Under the pieces are notes generated by a model, which was given only the letters and a program-made list of their open reading frames with translations, did not search any database and was not told where the DNA came from. Positions 1 to 12,590 of a DNA stretch of 46,649 nucleotides are shown piece after piece. Both the position numbers and the translations under genes were made by a program. Numbering within the stretch: the stretch's first letter is position 1; each line of letters opens with the position of its first letter. The stretch is from Batkoa obscura (Eukaryota > Entomophthoromycota > Entomophthoromycetes > Entomophthorales > Batkoaceae), in the NCBI GenBank assembly GCA_030770535.1, contig JASVEC010000122.1:1-46649 (forward strand). The letters run 5' to 3'.

Positions 1-7
1 ATGTTAG

Positions 8-1551
8 CTAGATAGATATCCAAATTATAAACTTTACAAAAGGGCTTAGCTTCATACTTGGATGAATAAGATGAGTCAACTCACAAGGTGTAGTATCCTT
101 ATTTGGATTAAATGGACTAAATGGTCTACATAATTTGGCAAGTTCAATATGTTTAATAATAACGTTTGAAGCAATTTCAATTCTTTTTTGAGTACCACTT
201 GTAATCAATTGGTACTTCTTACTATTTAATTTATATTTGCCATCTTCATCTTTAAGTATTATTCTGATGCTATCGATCACCTGGTTGCTTTCAACCCTAT
301 TTAACTCAAAGTTTATTCCAATACCCATCTCCTTAATCTTTTTACAATTCATAAGTTGATCGCCTAAAATGGGTAGGCAAAGAATAGACGTTGCTGTCAT
401 AGTAGCTTCAGTAATGGATTCTAATCCACCATGAGATAAAAATAGTTTTGTGTTCTTATGGTTTAAAATGGAATATTGTGGTGCCCATTTTAACAGCTGG
501 ATATTAGGATATTCATTGTTGATCATCTTTTTATATAATAAACCGTATCCCCTACTTTAATCTCTTCAGGCAGCCCTTCCATCCCAGTGATTCCTAGACC
601 CCATACGACTCCATCAATCACTTTAGTTTCAATTGAATATAAGATTGAATACATTAGTTTATACATTATATTGGAGTCTAAAGCAACCGAAGAACCAAAA
701 GCAACGTATAAGATGTTATTACTATTATTTAAAAGATTGACGACACCTGGATATTCTTTTTCATTTATCTCAGTATGTTCCGATACCTTAGATAATGGTC
801 CAATAGTATGAAAATTGGGTGGAGCTTTAGCTGGTATTTCAAATCCAAAATATGAGTTAGCGATAGCTATAGCATATTTTAGGTCACCAAAAAAAGCCTT
901 TGACTTGATTTCATGTTTCAATCGACTTTGAGTAATCTGGTATTCTACTGATTTTCTGATCCACATTGTCTTTAGCCTTAGCATAAATTTATAATAATAT
1001 CTTTGGAAAAAGTTTAGACCATCTAAAGTCAATGGGCCCATCCCATTAATAGTTGTTTTGTACCCTTCACCTAATTCAGGCACTATATCCAAAGTTTGAA
1101 AACCCACTACCAATGGTACACCATGCATATAAGCTACATCTTGGCATGCACTGGATAGGAAATCACAAATAAATAAATCAAATTTTGATTCTTTGTTTAA
1201 ATTGGATAAATTGATATAATTTTCAGAATGTAACCTAGATAGTATAAATGGTGCTGATTTGAGTAAATTTTTATTGATGTTTTTTGTACTTGAATCGATA
1301 GTCGAGGTTGAATCAGAGTGATAGTTTATATCGGGCAGGGCAAGCTGAGTCACATTATATCCTTGACTAAATGCCAACTTATCTCGTTGAGTTGCATAAA
1401 CTACTTGATGGCCTAAACTACTCAGATAATCACTTATCTCTAATATGGCCTTGATATGTGATTTGGTACCGAAATCGTTATGGATTAGTATTTTGTAGCT
1501 GAAACTAAAGCTTATACAAAGCAATAATAGAATTGAAGGTAGTACCATCAT
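8..1551 (-). CDS. UDP-glycosyltransferase, GT1 family (one frame break)
   Basis: This gene reads as a secretory-pathway GT1 glycosyltransferase that would move a sugar from a UDP-sugar to a lipid or small molecule. The first part (1551-523) starts with a hydrophobic signal peptide (residues 1-19) and continues with a GT1 acceptor domain. The second part (526-8) carries the donor-binding block WAPQ...FLSHGGLESITEA...LPILGDQ, typical of the family. The two parts overlap by 4 bp in different frames at a short A-run near 527-531; one extra A would join them, and the only possible GT...AG intron there is about 29 nt, too short to believe. So this is either a recent pseudogene or a sequence error. 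The C-terminus is hydrophobic but ends early, without the full membrane anchor many relatives have. Family is secure; acceptor is unknown. Confidence 0.85.
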
Positions 1552-3339
1552 TCTAGGTTTAATTTAGTAGAAGTGATCTTTTTTAAAAAAAAATTAGTAT
1601 TCGATAGGGTTTTATAGTTTTAAAAACAGAGCTATTTACTTTTTGTGACTTCATTGTATTTATAATTATCATAGTTTAGTTCACGACTTTTATATGCGCT
1701 ATGATTTAGTTTCTATACCTATTTTTGTACATTTACTATATTCAGGATTTTTTTTAATAATTGATTATTTTGTAGTTTTTATTCAAATTAGTTTTTACAT
1801 TAATAAAACAACGATAAAGATAAGGTAATATAATAACATTGTATTTGGTTGTATCTTACTTGTTTCAGTTAAAGTTACAAATTACATATTTTATATTAGT
1901 TTTATGTTTGATGTTTAAATTTGCTATTTTAGCATTTATTATTATTTCTTTATCTAGTTTGAAAATTGCCTTTTATAAAAGTGTTAATTAATTTTTAATA
2001 TATTAAATCAGGAACAACACTTATTGTGTAAGGCTTCAAAAGACAATATAAGGCATAAGTTCTTTACTCATCCCCTTAATAAGCCACTCTAGCTGTTCTA
2101 GTCATGCGTCTTAATTTTAGGACTGGACAAAAACAACTTTAATATTTTTAAAACTGCTTCGACTTTCACTCTCAATTTATGTTATTTGTGGTTAATTTCT
2201 GCTCCCTAGTTTTCTAGCATTTATATTGAATGGAAAATTTGGTAAATTTGGAAACCCTTATTTAGTAACATTAGATTAGCTTCAAATCAAGTCATTACCG
2301 AGATCTTGGTCTCCTGGCTTATTGTTACCCTTTCATAAATTGTTTAAATCCTTTGTAAATAGCAGATTTAAGGGCATTGATCTTTTCGAGTTTTAAAAAG
2401 TGTTATAGATTAACAGTATCAAAGTTTTAATGTCTTATTGTTACATACTTTATAAGCCCTTGATTTAAAAGGTATTATAATAAAAAACGTATCTACTGGT
2501 TTAAAATTATCATAAATAAAATAGAGTTATGATTTAAAATTATTAAAATAATTTATTTAAAATATATTAACTTTAAAATTTACTAAAATTTATTTTAAAA
2601 ATTAAAACTTGATATTTTGAATAAATAGAAATCACTTCCACATTACCAACTATACAAACTGAATAACTTAGCATATACTTTACATGCTAAGGCATACTAT
2701 AGATGAGCAAAGTGTATATCCTTCAGTGCTAAAACTTTTAATTAGATAACAGTAGCAATTAACTTTGCATTTAGAATATCAAAGTCTATTTAGAGCCTCC
2801 TTCCGCAAAATAGTATCCAGAATAGGCTTCGCCCTAGAATATAAGACAAAGAGCAGCTGTTAATAAAGTGATCGGTAACTTTAAATCAAATTTATAGAAT
2901 GCTTCAACTACATCTGATTGTATGTTTGGGTTTGTTTATAAAAAAGAAACCATTTTTTTATTTTTTATCATAATTTTTTTTTTTAATTAGTATACTATTT
3001 CAGGATTAAACTTGTATATTTTTAGGGTTATTTAATAGCTTACAAACTGATTTCTATATATTTAATAGATCAATTGAATGTAGTTTAAAAATAAACTCCA
3101 TTTTAGAAATTGATAATTTAGTTTATTTAGATTTAAAGCAAAAGCTTTTCAATTAAAAATTCATTACTTAATTGGTTAGGGTTAGTTTCAAAATTCACTA
3201 GTTTTAGATGTTTTTTATATGAATTTAATAAAACATAATTGAAAGTTTTAAGCTTCAAAAAATGGTCAAATAACAAACAGAAACAAAAATTTCAAAACAA
3301 TTTTGAATTTTTTTCATTTTCAAACAAGTTTAAAAAGAA
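1552..3339. other. intergenic, AT-rich
   Basis: About 1.8 kb upstream of both the glycosyltransferase and the HCNGP-like gene (divergent pair). I see no open frame of useful length, no tRNA and no MITE copy. It presumably holds both promoters, but no specific element can be named. Confidence 0.5.
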
Positions 3340-4347
3340 ATGAGTTCCAAACTTGGATTAGTAAATTATAGTGATGATAGTGATGATAACAATAATGAAG
3401 AGATAGAAATAAAAGTATTAAAGGATAGTAAGTAATCGTATATAATATATCTATTAATGAATTAAGTGTATAATATAAACTATATAACTTATTCAAGAAA
3501 ACAATGGGAAATTGGATAATAAAAAAGATACTAAAATTAATGGTAAGAATAAATATTCTATATTAGATATGAGATCAATTAATACTAATGATAAATATAA
3601 AGTTAAAAAGGATGAATTAGAAATTGAAAAGCATAATAAAAAACAGTTGAAATTTGAAGAATCAAAAGAATCAAAAGATAGTAAAAGAATCCGAAGCAAT
3701 TAACTTTCCAAGTAATAAAAGCAAAGCGAAATTAACTGCTGAAGAATTGTGGAATAAGCGTAACTTTTTATTAACTCCAAAACCATTTCCTCGTTGTGAA
3801 TTATTTGAAATACCACCTCCTAGCATCCATTCCGCTACTGAAGAAATTGTTTCCAAGTTTAATCGCTTTCATCAAAGCATGAAACAAAATCAATATTCTG
3901 TATTAGAAAGAATGACTGCTAATAATAAATTTCAGAACCCTGAACTTTATGATAAATTACTAAGTCAATGGGAACTGGATCCATTTGGCAGTAATTTTCA
4001 AGTGGATATGGTTAACCCTAAATGGTTTGTGGATTATGCAGAAAAGAAGAGAGACGATGAAAGGAGAAGGGATAAGGAAGGTAAGTTATGATTTATGGCT
4101 TATGATTTATATGATTAATGAATGGTTTCTATTTTATTTTAGAAGGTGATAGAGAAGCTAAAGAAGTTCGAAAATCAATTGAGTTTGTTAATTCTGGAAC
4201 TAAAGGGAGGGCTTTGAAAGATAATTTTTCAGGTAGAAGTAAAGATTTCCATATCATTAATTTATGTTGATGTCTCATAAATTTTAACTAGGAAATAACC
4301 CATATATTCATAATAATAAACGATCTAAATGGGATCAAAGGAATTAA
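3340..4347 (+). CDS. SAP30BP/HCNGP-like nuclear protein
   Basis: The N-terminus LVNYSDDSDD and the block KFNRFHQSMKQNQYSVLER...NPELYDKLLSQWELDPFGSN match the HCNGP/SAP30-binding-protein family, nuclear proteins linked to transcriptional repression and splicing. The C-terminus ends NKRSKWDQRN, a tail common in splicing-associated proteins. Introns seen: 3428-3497, 4081-4142 and 4233-4291; all join in frame. One junction is unresolved: the reading frame changes near 3543-3681. A GT...AG intron 3543-3681 (donor GTAAGA, acceptor TAG) restores the frame exactly, but the skipped stretch also reads open in the upstream frame, so a frameshift is the alternative. The middle is Lys/Glu-rich and low in complexity. 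Confidence 0.75.
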
Positions 4348-5159
4348 AAATTATGAGTGAATATTTATTAAACTATTTTTTTTATAAATGCATTTGTTAT
4401 TGTTATATTATTGTTATATTATTGTAATATAATAATTATAAAGGAGATTCAATTGATATGATAATAGATTAGCTTGGAACCACATACTTGTATTTTGGAA
4501 AATATTTTATTTTATACTATAAATCCTTTTTATATAAGTTTTATATATTAAAAAATAAAGCTGATTTTCACATTAAATACATTATTACATAATCATATAA
4601 AAGGTATAGATACTTTGTATTTTTATTTTTAAACAAATAATATCCAATTTATCATATAAATTAAAAATAAGAATTAAATTTACTAATTTGGCTTTGACAA
4701 AAAACTTAATTTAACTTCTATTAAGTTATTCATTATGTTTCAGACATGTTCATTCAAATTGGTTGTTGATTTTTTTTAACTTGAACTTGAGAATATATGT
4801 AATTCTTTATTTTTAAATTCAATTAAAAAAAGCTAACAAACAATGTATTGAAGCATAATGAACAACCTAACATAAAAACTGATACTCAAAAATAATTTAA
4901 CCAATTAAATCTTCCAACGGATAAACTAAAAAAATCAGTAAAAAAAGAATAACAAAAGGAGTATAATCAACCATTAAATAGGTAAGAGTCAAAAAAGACG
5001 GAGAAAAATGAGTAGCATAAATTTAATAAAAACTAAAGAACTAAAATTAATAAATTACTGTAATTTATTATATAACATCATCATAAAAATAACATTAAAA
5101 ATTTTGGTTTTATATTTCTTTATAACATATAATAATTCTTTTAATAAGATAAAAATATA
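4348..5159. other. intergenic, AT-rich
   Basis: About 0.8 kb between the HCNGP-like gene and the OPT transporter, both on the plus strand. Nothing beyond A/T runs is recognisable. It should contain the transporter promoter. Confidence 0.5.
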
Positions 5160-7546
5160 ATGGAAGATGAGAATTTAGAATTAAGACAACGAATAAGTTT
5201 ATTAAATGCCCGAGAAAGTTTAGAGGAAGAAAGCTTATTAACACCAGTACAAGAAAAAGAAGAACCTTTTAAAGAATCAGGTGAAGATGATAGGCATCCA
5301 AATTATGATGAAGAAGAACGAACTGGATTATTAGGGGCTGATGAAGATGATGAAACTAGTTCCTTAGAAAAATTTATGATTCAAGATGATATAACTATGC
5401 CTACGTTAACCTTTCGATTTTGGATCTTAAGTCTCTTTTTTGGTAGTATTTTAGCTTTCACTAGTCAGTTTTTTTTCTTTCGAGCTACACCATTAACTGT
5501 TGGTGGATTTATTGTTCAATTATTAACTTATCCCATTGGACTATTTTTAGCTAAAATTTTACCTGAAAAAGAGATTAAAATATTTAATTGGAAATTTAGT
5601 CTCAACCCAGGTAAATTTAATGTTAAAGAACATTGTTTAATTACAGTAGCAGCTGGATCTTGTGCTTCTACAGCTTACGCTATGGATATTATTGTAGTCA
5701 AAAAATTATACTATAAACAACCGTTTACTTTATTAGCTAGTTTTTTATTATTGTTTAGTTCTCAATTTATGGGTTATGGATTTGCAGGTATTTATCGGAA
5801 GTTATTAGTGAAACCCAGATCTATGATTTGGCCAAGTACTTTAGTTTCAGTTTCTTTGTTTCGAGCGTTACATGAAGGGAAAGAAAATCTAGCTATGAGT
5901 AATCGAAAGTTAAAAAAGTTTTTTATAATAATGAGTTTATGTAGTTTCTTTTATTATTTCTTACCAGGATATCTGTTTACTTTTTTATCCTCAATATCTA
6001 TCTTATGTTTAATATTTCCAAACTCAATTATACCTCAACAGTTGGGATCAGGTATTCATGGTTTAGGTTTAATGTCCATTTCATTAGATTGGAATTCGTT
6101 TACAAGTTATATTGGATCACCCTTAGTTACTCCTTTTTGGGCACAATTAAATACCTTTATCGGTTTTGTTATTGTTTGTTGGATCTTGGTGCCATTAGGT
6201 TATTATTTCAATATATGGGATGCTCAAAATTATCCCATATTCGGTAGTGGATTATATGACATTCATGGAAATACTTATGATCGTAGTAAAATTACACCAA
6301 ATAATATGTTTAGTGAAGAAGCATATCAAAATTATTCTCCATTAAGATTGACTTTCTTTTTTTCATTTACATATGGTATTTCATTTGCAACATTAACATC
6401 CTTAATTACACATACTATTTTATATCATGGAAAAGAAATTTATTTAAAAATTAGGAGTAAAAATAAAATTGATATTAATAGTATTAATAATGAGAATGAG
6501 AATGATAACAATAATAATAGTAATGATAATGATAGTGATATTCATAATAAATTAATGAGTAATTATTCTCAAGTACCAACTTGGTGGTATTTTTTTACAT
6601 TTATAATAAGTTTCGTTATGGCCATTGTAGTATGTGAGATTTATGATTTAACATTACCATGGTGGGGATTAATCTTAGCCGTCGTTATATCATTTGTATT
6701 TACATTACCAATTGGTATTGTAACAGCAATAACAAATCAATCACCTGGTTTAAATGTGTTAACTGAATTCATTGCTGGTTATTTATTTCCTGGTTATCCA
6801 ATTGCTAATGTTACCTTTAAAGTTTATGGCTTTATTACTATGGCACAAGCACTAAATTTTTTGGCGGATTTAAAGTTAGGTCATTATTTAAAAATACCAC
6901 CCAAATCCATGTTTATTGCTCAATGTTTAGGTAAATTCAGTTGAGATTTATTAATACCATATTTATATTTAAAATTATAGGCACTTTATTAGCTATTATA
7001 ATTAATTTAGTAACTGCTGAATGGTTAATGAGTAGTATACCTAACATATGTACAAAAGAAGGATTTCCATGGACATGTCCAAGTAGTGATGTATTCTATT
7101 CTGCTTCAGTGATATGGGGATTAATTGGACCTGAAAAAATGTTTGGGTTAAAATCAATTTATAATCCACTATTATATTCTTTTATAATAGGCTTAATCTT
7201 ACCCATACCATTTTATTTAATATATTTAAAATATCCTAATTCTTGGGTCCAATATATACATATTCCTGTTATTATATCTGCCACAGCTATTTTACCTCCA
7301 GCTAGACCGGGTAATTTTTTAACTTGGATTATGGTAGGGTTTATCTTTCATATTGTTATTCAAAGGTATTACAAAAAATGGTATGATTCTTTCCACTTAA
7401 TACTATCCGCTGCATTAGATACTGGAGTGGCTTTTGCTGCTCTATTAATATTTTTTATCTTTGAATTGAATAATATTAAGTTGAACTGGTGGGGTAATAC
7501 AAGTGATTTTCATTGTCCGTTAGCAAACAAAGCGTTAAGTTCATGA
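5160..7546 (+). CDS. oligopeptide transporter, OPT family
   Basis: A 778-aa polytopic membrane protein that would import small peptides (or glutathione-like substrates) with protons. The OPT signature NPGKFNVKEH follows the second membrane segment, SPGLNVLTE lies late in the protein, and the last third carries IPNICT...SVIWGLIGPEKMFG, all standard for fungal OPTs. The N-terminus is a ~75-residue acidic cytosolic tail. One intron, 6931-6980 (50 nt), joins CLG to TLLAI in frame. A loop at about residues 438-462 (6470-6550) is almost pure Asn/Asp/Glu/Ser, an unusual low-complexity insert. Length fits the family (about 750-850 aa). Single-gene transcription is likely; the end is 125 bp from the convergent carboxylase gene. 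Confidence 0.93.
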
Positions 7547-7670
7547 GTTTATAAATTATTAATAGGTGTATTATATTAATAAACAATTCATTTAATAAGT
7601 ATATAAAACAAAATAAAAAGTATAAAAATTTTATTATTATTATATATTGTTTTTTTATTATTAATAAATC

Positions 7671-10242
7671 TTAATCTTCAAATTGTACTAATTCAGCATT
7701 ATCTGGAACTAACATACCAACTTCAGGATATAATAATTTACTTACAATACCATCTTTTGGTGCTTTAATAACGTGTTCCATTTTCATAGCTTCTAATACT
7801 AATAAAGATTGACCTTCCTTAACTTGATCACCTTGTTTAATTAACAGTTGGGTAATTTTACACGGCATTGGAGCACGAATAGAAGATTGATTTAAATTAC
7901 TATTACTATTGGTAAGGTAATTAGGTGGAATTGTATTTAATTGTAATTTATTATTTTCATTGAATACCGTGATTTGATGGTAAGATTTGGTTAAATTAGG
8001 TAATAAATGAATAACTTCATTTTTATAAATTTGATTGTTAATTTCAATACGTTGAGAATCAATTTGTTTAACAGAATCAATTACTTGGATTTCATTATCA
8101 TTATTAATTGTAAATTTGTATTCTTTTGTTTTAATATCATATTCAGCTTCTACCTTAAGTATGTTTTCTTCTTTTCCTTCAATTGTAAATTCATAACTAT
8201 ATCTCTTTTTAATATTAGGTTGGAAGTTGTTCATTTGATTGAAAGGTGAATAAGGATCTAATTACAATATTTAAATGAAATTAGTTTTATATTAGTATAA
8301 TTAATAGATTAATAAATTTACCATTAGAATGAGTGTTATTATTATTGATAATTAATTGATCGTTTTGTAATAATTTAAAAGCAGCTTGAATAATCAATTC
8401 AGGTCGAACTTGAGTTTCTGAAAATAAATCTTTTTCGAATTTCTAAGATAAAAATTAATAAGTCTTATATAGTATACCATGATGTTAATTACTTACTTTA
8501 ATAAACCCTGTTTCTACTTCACCATCGATAAAAGCTTGATGTTGAATTAAATTTTTCAAAAAATCAATATTAGTATTTAACCCCACAATTTGGTATTCTT
8601 GTAAACAATTTTTTAAAATCCTTAATGCTTCGGTACGATCTCGTCCTCTAACAACTAATTTAGCAATCATGGGGTCATAATGAACGGATACTTGATCTCC
8701 TTGTAATACTCCTGTTTCTACTCGAATATCTTTACTTTCAGTTGGTGTTTTTAAATAAGTCAATGGTCCAACATCCGGTAAAAAGCCTTTATTTGGATTT
8801 TCGGCATAGATACGTGCTTCAAAGGCATGACCTGTTAATTCAATTTCTTCTTGTTTTTTAGGTAATGGGTTGCCAGCTGCCACCTAACAGATTCGATTAT
8901 AAATTTAGTTATTTGCTTAATTGATGTTTTGACTTACTTCCAATTGCCATTGTACTAAATCCACATTAGTAATCATTTCAGTAACTGGATGTTCCACTTG
9001 TAAACGAGTATTCATTTCCATAAAATAAAAATTATTGGTATCATTATCAAAGATAAATTCCACAGTACCAGCACCTACATAACCTACTGCTTTAGCCGCA
9101 GCTACTGCTTTTTCACCTAAATCTCTACGTATTTCTTCCGACAAATTAGGTGCTGGTGCTTCTTCTAATATCTTTTGATGTCTTCTTTGAACAGAACAAT
9201 CTCTTTCGAACAGATGAACAGCATTACCAAATTTATCTCCAAACACTTGTACCTCTACATGACGTGGGGTAACTAAATACTTTTCGATTAACACTTTATC
9301 ATCCCCAAATGATTTCATCCCTTCACGTTTACTACTTTCTAACATGGCAAAAAATTCATCGGAATTTTCTACAATTCTCATACCTTTACCACCTCCACCT
9401 TTAATAGCTTTAATTAAGACTGGATAACTGAAAATAAAAGTGTTAGAATTCAATCTATCAAACAAATTAAAAATAAAAATAATACCCAATCTCATTAGCT
9501 CTTTGTTTTAAATATTCTGGATCTTGATTTTCACCATGATATCCAGGAACTACTGGTACCCCTGCTTTTTCCATAATAATTTTACTTTCTGATTTACTAC
9601 CCATACTAGTAATAGCAGAAGATGGAGGACCAATAAATACTAGTTCATTTGCCAATAATTTTTCAGCAAATCCAGCGTTTTCAGATAAAAACCCATAACC
9701 AGGATGGATGGCCTAATAATGAGAGTATAACTTAGTATACATAGGAAAAGGATAAAATAAATTACCTTAGCACCACTTTTTTTAGCTACTTCAATGATCT
9801 TATCCATCTTTAAATAACTTTCAGAGCTGGGTGCCGGACCAATGAAATAAGCTTCATCAGCCTAAATAAATGGAATTAAGACAACTGTTTATTTTATTAA
9901 AGCTCTTCTTTTATAAACTTACCATCTTAGTATGTAAAGAAAACCTATCGGCTTCAGAATAAACAGCTACGGTTTTTACACCTAACTTTTTAGCTGTTTT
10001 CATGACTCGAATAGCTATTTCGCCTCTATAAGATTGGGATTAGTGTTTGTTATTAGGATGAAAAGCATCGTTGGCTTACCGATTAGCTATCAATATTTTA
10101 TCAAATAAAGGTTTGTTGACGTCTATGAAATGGAAATTTAGAATAGTTTAATAAAATTAAAGAGTCATAATTTACTAGTTGATAACCATCTTGCATTAGA
10201 TGATTTATTAACGTTTAATAATTTTAAATATTGAGCTAACAT
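7671..10242 (-). CDS. methylcrotonyl-CoA carboxylase, biotin-carrying alpha subunit, mitochondrial
   Basis: Biotin carboxylase plus biotin-carrier protein of leucine breakdown; it carboxylates biotin with ATP and bicarbonate for the beta subunit, in the mitochondrial matrix. Nine exons give 706 aa, the usual MCCA length: 10176-10242, 10080-10122, 9923-10025, 9766-9861, 9486-9712, 8938-9427, 8497-8883, 8322-8442, 7671-8257. The N-terminus is a plausible mitochondrial presequence (NARWLST). Visible are [14 protein letters not shown], the ATP-grasp loop [26 protein letters not shown] and, near the C-terminus, the biotin site [13 protein letters not shown], whose EH residues favour MCC over propionyl-CoA carboxylase. 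All splice phases close. The beta subunit is not in this window. Confidence 0.93.
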
Positions 10243-11219
10243 TCTTTCAAATTATAAAAAAGCAATAAGAAATTCAATTATGTTTTAAATTTTAATTATA
10301 TTTTTATTTGTTTTTAAACTACTAATTTTATTGATTTAGTGTCATCTTGGTTTTATTGGTCAAGTTTCTTTTTTCGAAGAATTTAAAAGGTTGATTTAGT
10401 CAATAGTAATAAATGCTACCCTTTTTCTATGGTTATCGTGAGAATAAACCTAATTGATATGGTTGAGTTGTTTTATTCGAGTTTTAATTTTGATTTTGAT
10501 TTGATTATTGTTATTAACTAATTGATAGTTTAGTCCCTTTCTATCAAATGACAAACTCAAAAATTATATTGTTTGATCTTGTATCTTAATTCAAATTTTT
10601 AATAAATAAACAATCATATTTATTAACTGTATTATTGTATTTTTATTTAAGTTATCTTATTTTGTAATCGAATTTCGTCTAGCTTTTAATGAGAAATCAT
10701 TGAATTAACCTCTTCCTACATAACAAATACTAACTTATTACTTTTTCAAAAAACTATTATATGGGGATGTTTTTTTGATTTCATTACTTTTCCATTTTTT
10801 AAGCGCTATTTGAGTGGAAAAATTCTTAGCAAAATTCTTAAACGAAAAAATACATCCCCATATTATTTTATTGTTTATTTGGTTGTCTTTTAGTAAATGC
10901 TTATTAGCGACTATTTATTTTTTTAAATGCTGTTTTTTATGTTTTTGCAAAAGTTACTAAATTTGACAAGGAAGTTTAAAACTAAAAGCCAAATGTGGTG
11001 TATTTTAAAAAGCTTATTTTAAAGATACTTATGTGCTAAACAAAATTACTTTAATCTAGATGAGACTATACAGCTATTAACTGAGAGAGTCATAGAGAAC
11101 AGTAAAACAAATATATACACTGATTTAAAAACCTATTATTTAATAAAGGCTTTGATTTTAATTTTAAAAAATTTTATTAAAGACAAAGTAATTTTTAAAT
11201 ATACTAGTAGTTTTACTTA
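10243..11219. other. intergenic between carboxylase gene and tRNA-Lys, with one MITE
   Basis: About 1 kb upstream of the methylcrotonyl-CoA carboxylase gene. Apart from the MITE at 10763-10859 I see no open frame or RNA gene here. Confidence 0.5.
10763..10859 (-). mobile_element. MITE copy 1 (GGGGATGT family)
   Basis: A 97-bp element running from GGGGATGT to ACATCCCC, flanked by perfect 4-bp duplications ATAT (10759-10762 and 10860-10863). The strand is set by taking copy 9 as plus. It keeps the shared core (CTCAAATAGYGCTTAAAA in plus orientation). It does not code. Confidence 0.9.
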
Positions 11220-11291
11220 GCCTAATATGGGGCTCGAACCCATGACCCTGAGATTAAAAGTCTCATGCTCTACCGACTGAGCTAATCAGGC
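11220..11291 (-). tRNA. tRNA-Lys (anticodon TTT)
   Basis: The minus strand folds as a standard 72-nt tRNA without intron. The acceptor arm GCCTGAT pairs with ATTAGGC (one G-T wobble), the D arm is TAGCTCAGTCGGTAGAGC, the anticodon loop CTTTTAA gives UUU, and the T arm is GGGTTCGAGCCCC. It decodes AAA/AAG, the former heavily used here. It lies about 76 bp from the edge of the transposon nest. Confidence 0.96.
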
Positions 11292-11367
11292 AACTTATTT
11301 TGAATAGGAAGATATTAAATATTTTAGCATAATACTTTCAAATATAACTTTTAGATACAATATGCAA

Positions 11368-12066
11368 GGGTGTCTGAGTTGGCTTCATTTTTATTAAAAT
11401 AAATTTTTTTGCAAAAATGTGCTTTTTACCAAAAAGCAGGTATTTGGCAGTTTTAAATTATTTATTATAATACATGTTATAAATTAGCAGGATTTTCATT
11501 AAATTTAATAAAAATTACCAGATTAATAAAGGTTTTATTAATGTAACTTATATAACAATACCAGTTAAAGCTGTAACACGTAAATAAATACATATTTCTA
11601 TAAAGCTTTATTAAGGAATATTTGTTATTGGCTGCTTTATAGCTAATATGATAGATTTTCTATCAAATAAATAAACAAACAACTTTAATATTATAATTGT
11701 ATCAATATATTATTAAATTAATAACTTGAATAGTATTAATATTTAATAAACAATTTCCATTATTTGGTAAATTATTTCATTATTTGGGAGTGTTTTTTTT
11801 GGCTTCATTACTTTTTACATCTTTTAACCACTATTTGAGCAGAAGTTTATTAGCAAAATTCTTAAACACAAAAATACATCCCCATTTAATAAATATTCAA
11901 ACTTTTAAATTTTTATAAAATAAACTAGTTTATTTTTTTACTTTTTATGGACTTTGTAATTTTTTTGACCTATCAGATACTAGATAATAATGTGCTTTAT
12001 TGTTATGTTCAATATATATATATTTCTTTTATTTTTTCATTTTTTTTCTATCTTTAATTATATTTG
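11368..12066 (-). mobile_element. decayed, shortened copy of the DDE DNA transposon
   Basis: The segment begins GGGTGTCTGAGTTGGCTTCATT, close to the left terminal repeat of the longer element at 12153. It then runs in parallel with it: 11590-11765 matches 12345-12640, and 11948-12020 matches the transposase 3' coding part around 12745-12830 (shared CAGATAC, GGATAAC/AGATAAT and TTTATTGTTATGTT blocks). Compared with the longer copy it has lost internal sequence and cannot encode a transposase. MITE copy 2 sits inside it and MITE copy 3 abuts its far end. Confidence 0.75.
11786..11883 (-). mobile_element. MITE copy 2
   Basis: A 98-bp copy in the minus orientation with ends GGGAGTGT and ACATCCCC and perfect 4-bp duplications ATTT (11782-11785 and 11884-11887). 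It is nested in the decayed transposon copy. Confidence 0.88.
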
Positions 12067-12148
12067 TTTAAGAACTTTACTAACAGTCTTTCCGCTCAAA
12101 TAGCACTTAAAAAATGGAGGAAGTGATGAAACCAAAAAAAACATCACC
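12050..12148 (+). mobile_element. MITE copy 3 (left end degraded)
   Basis: Core and right half are clear (TTTAAGAACTTTACTAAC, TTTCCGCTCAAATAGCACTT, AAAAACATCACC), while the left end is no longer a GGGG terminus. The right end is followed at once by ATAT and then by the GGGG end of the longer transposon, so the two elements share one target site. Confidence 0.75.
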
Positions 12149-12459
12149 ATATGGGGTTGTCTGAATTAGTTTCATTATTTTATCCAATTTTTGAAAAATT
12201 TTGTATTTTAAAAACTTCGCTTAAAATTCTATAAAATCACATCTTTTATTAAAACAAAAGTACCCAAACACAGTTCTAAATCATTCTATTATAGCTCATA
12301 CTGTAAGTTACTTGAATTTCTACTAGATCTTAAATACATGTTCTTATAAAGCTTAATTGAGAAATATTTATTATCAACCGCTTTATAACCAACATTGTAG
12401 ATTTATTATCAAATAAATAAACTATTTTAATGTTGTAGTTACATTATTAATATATTGCC

Positions 12460-12590
12460 AAGTTAATAAATAGCTGCATGGGAGGGAGTGGTTAGCCCCA
12501 AAACTATAATTAACCATCCCTATATAGTACAAGTAATAATAGTTTTTACATATTATTACAGTTACTTGTTCTTTGACTATTTATTAACTT
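12460..12590. repeat. 131-bp foldback insert inside the transposon 3' region
   Basis: A perfect 14-bp inverted repeat (AAGTTAATAAATAG at 12460-12473, CTATTTATTAACTT at 12577-12590) brackets smaller nested inverted repeats (GGGAGTGGTTA / TAACCATCCC near 12482-12522; ACAAGTAA / TTACTTGT near 12529-12569). The decayed sister copy lacks most of this stretch and runs straight across, so it looks like an insertion. Confidence 0.65.
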
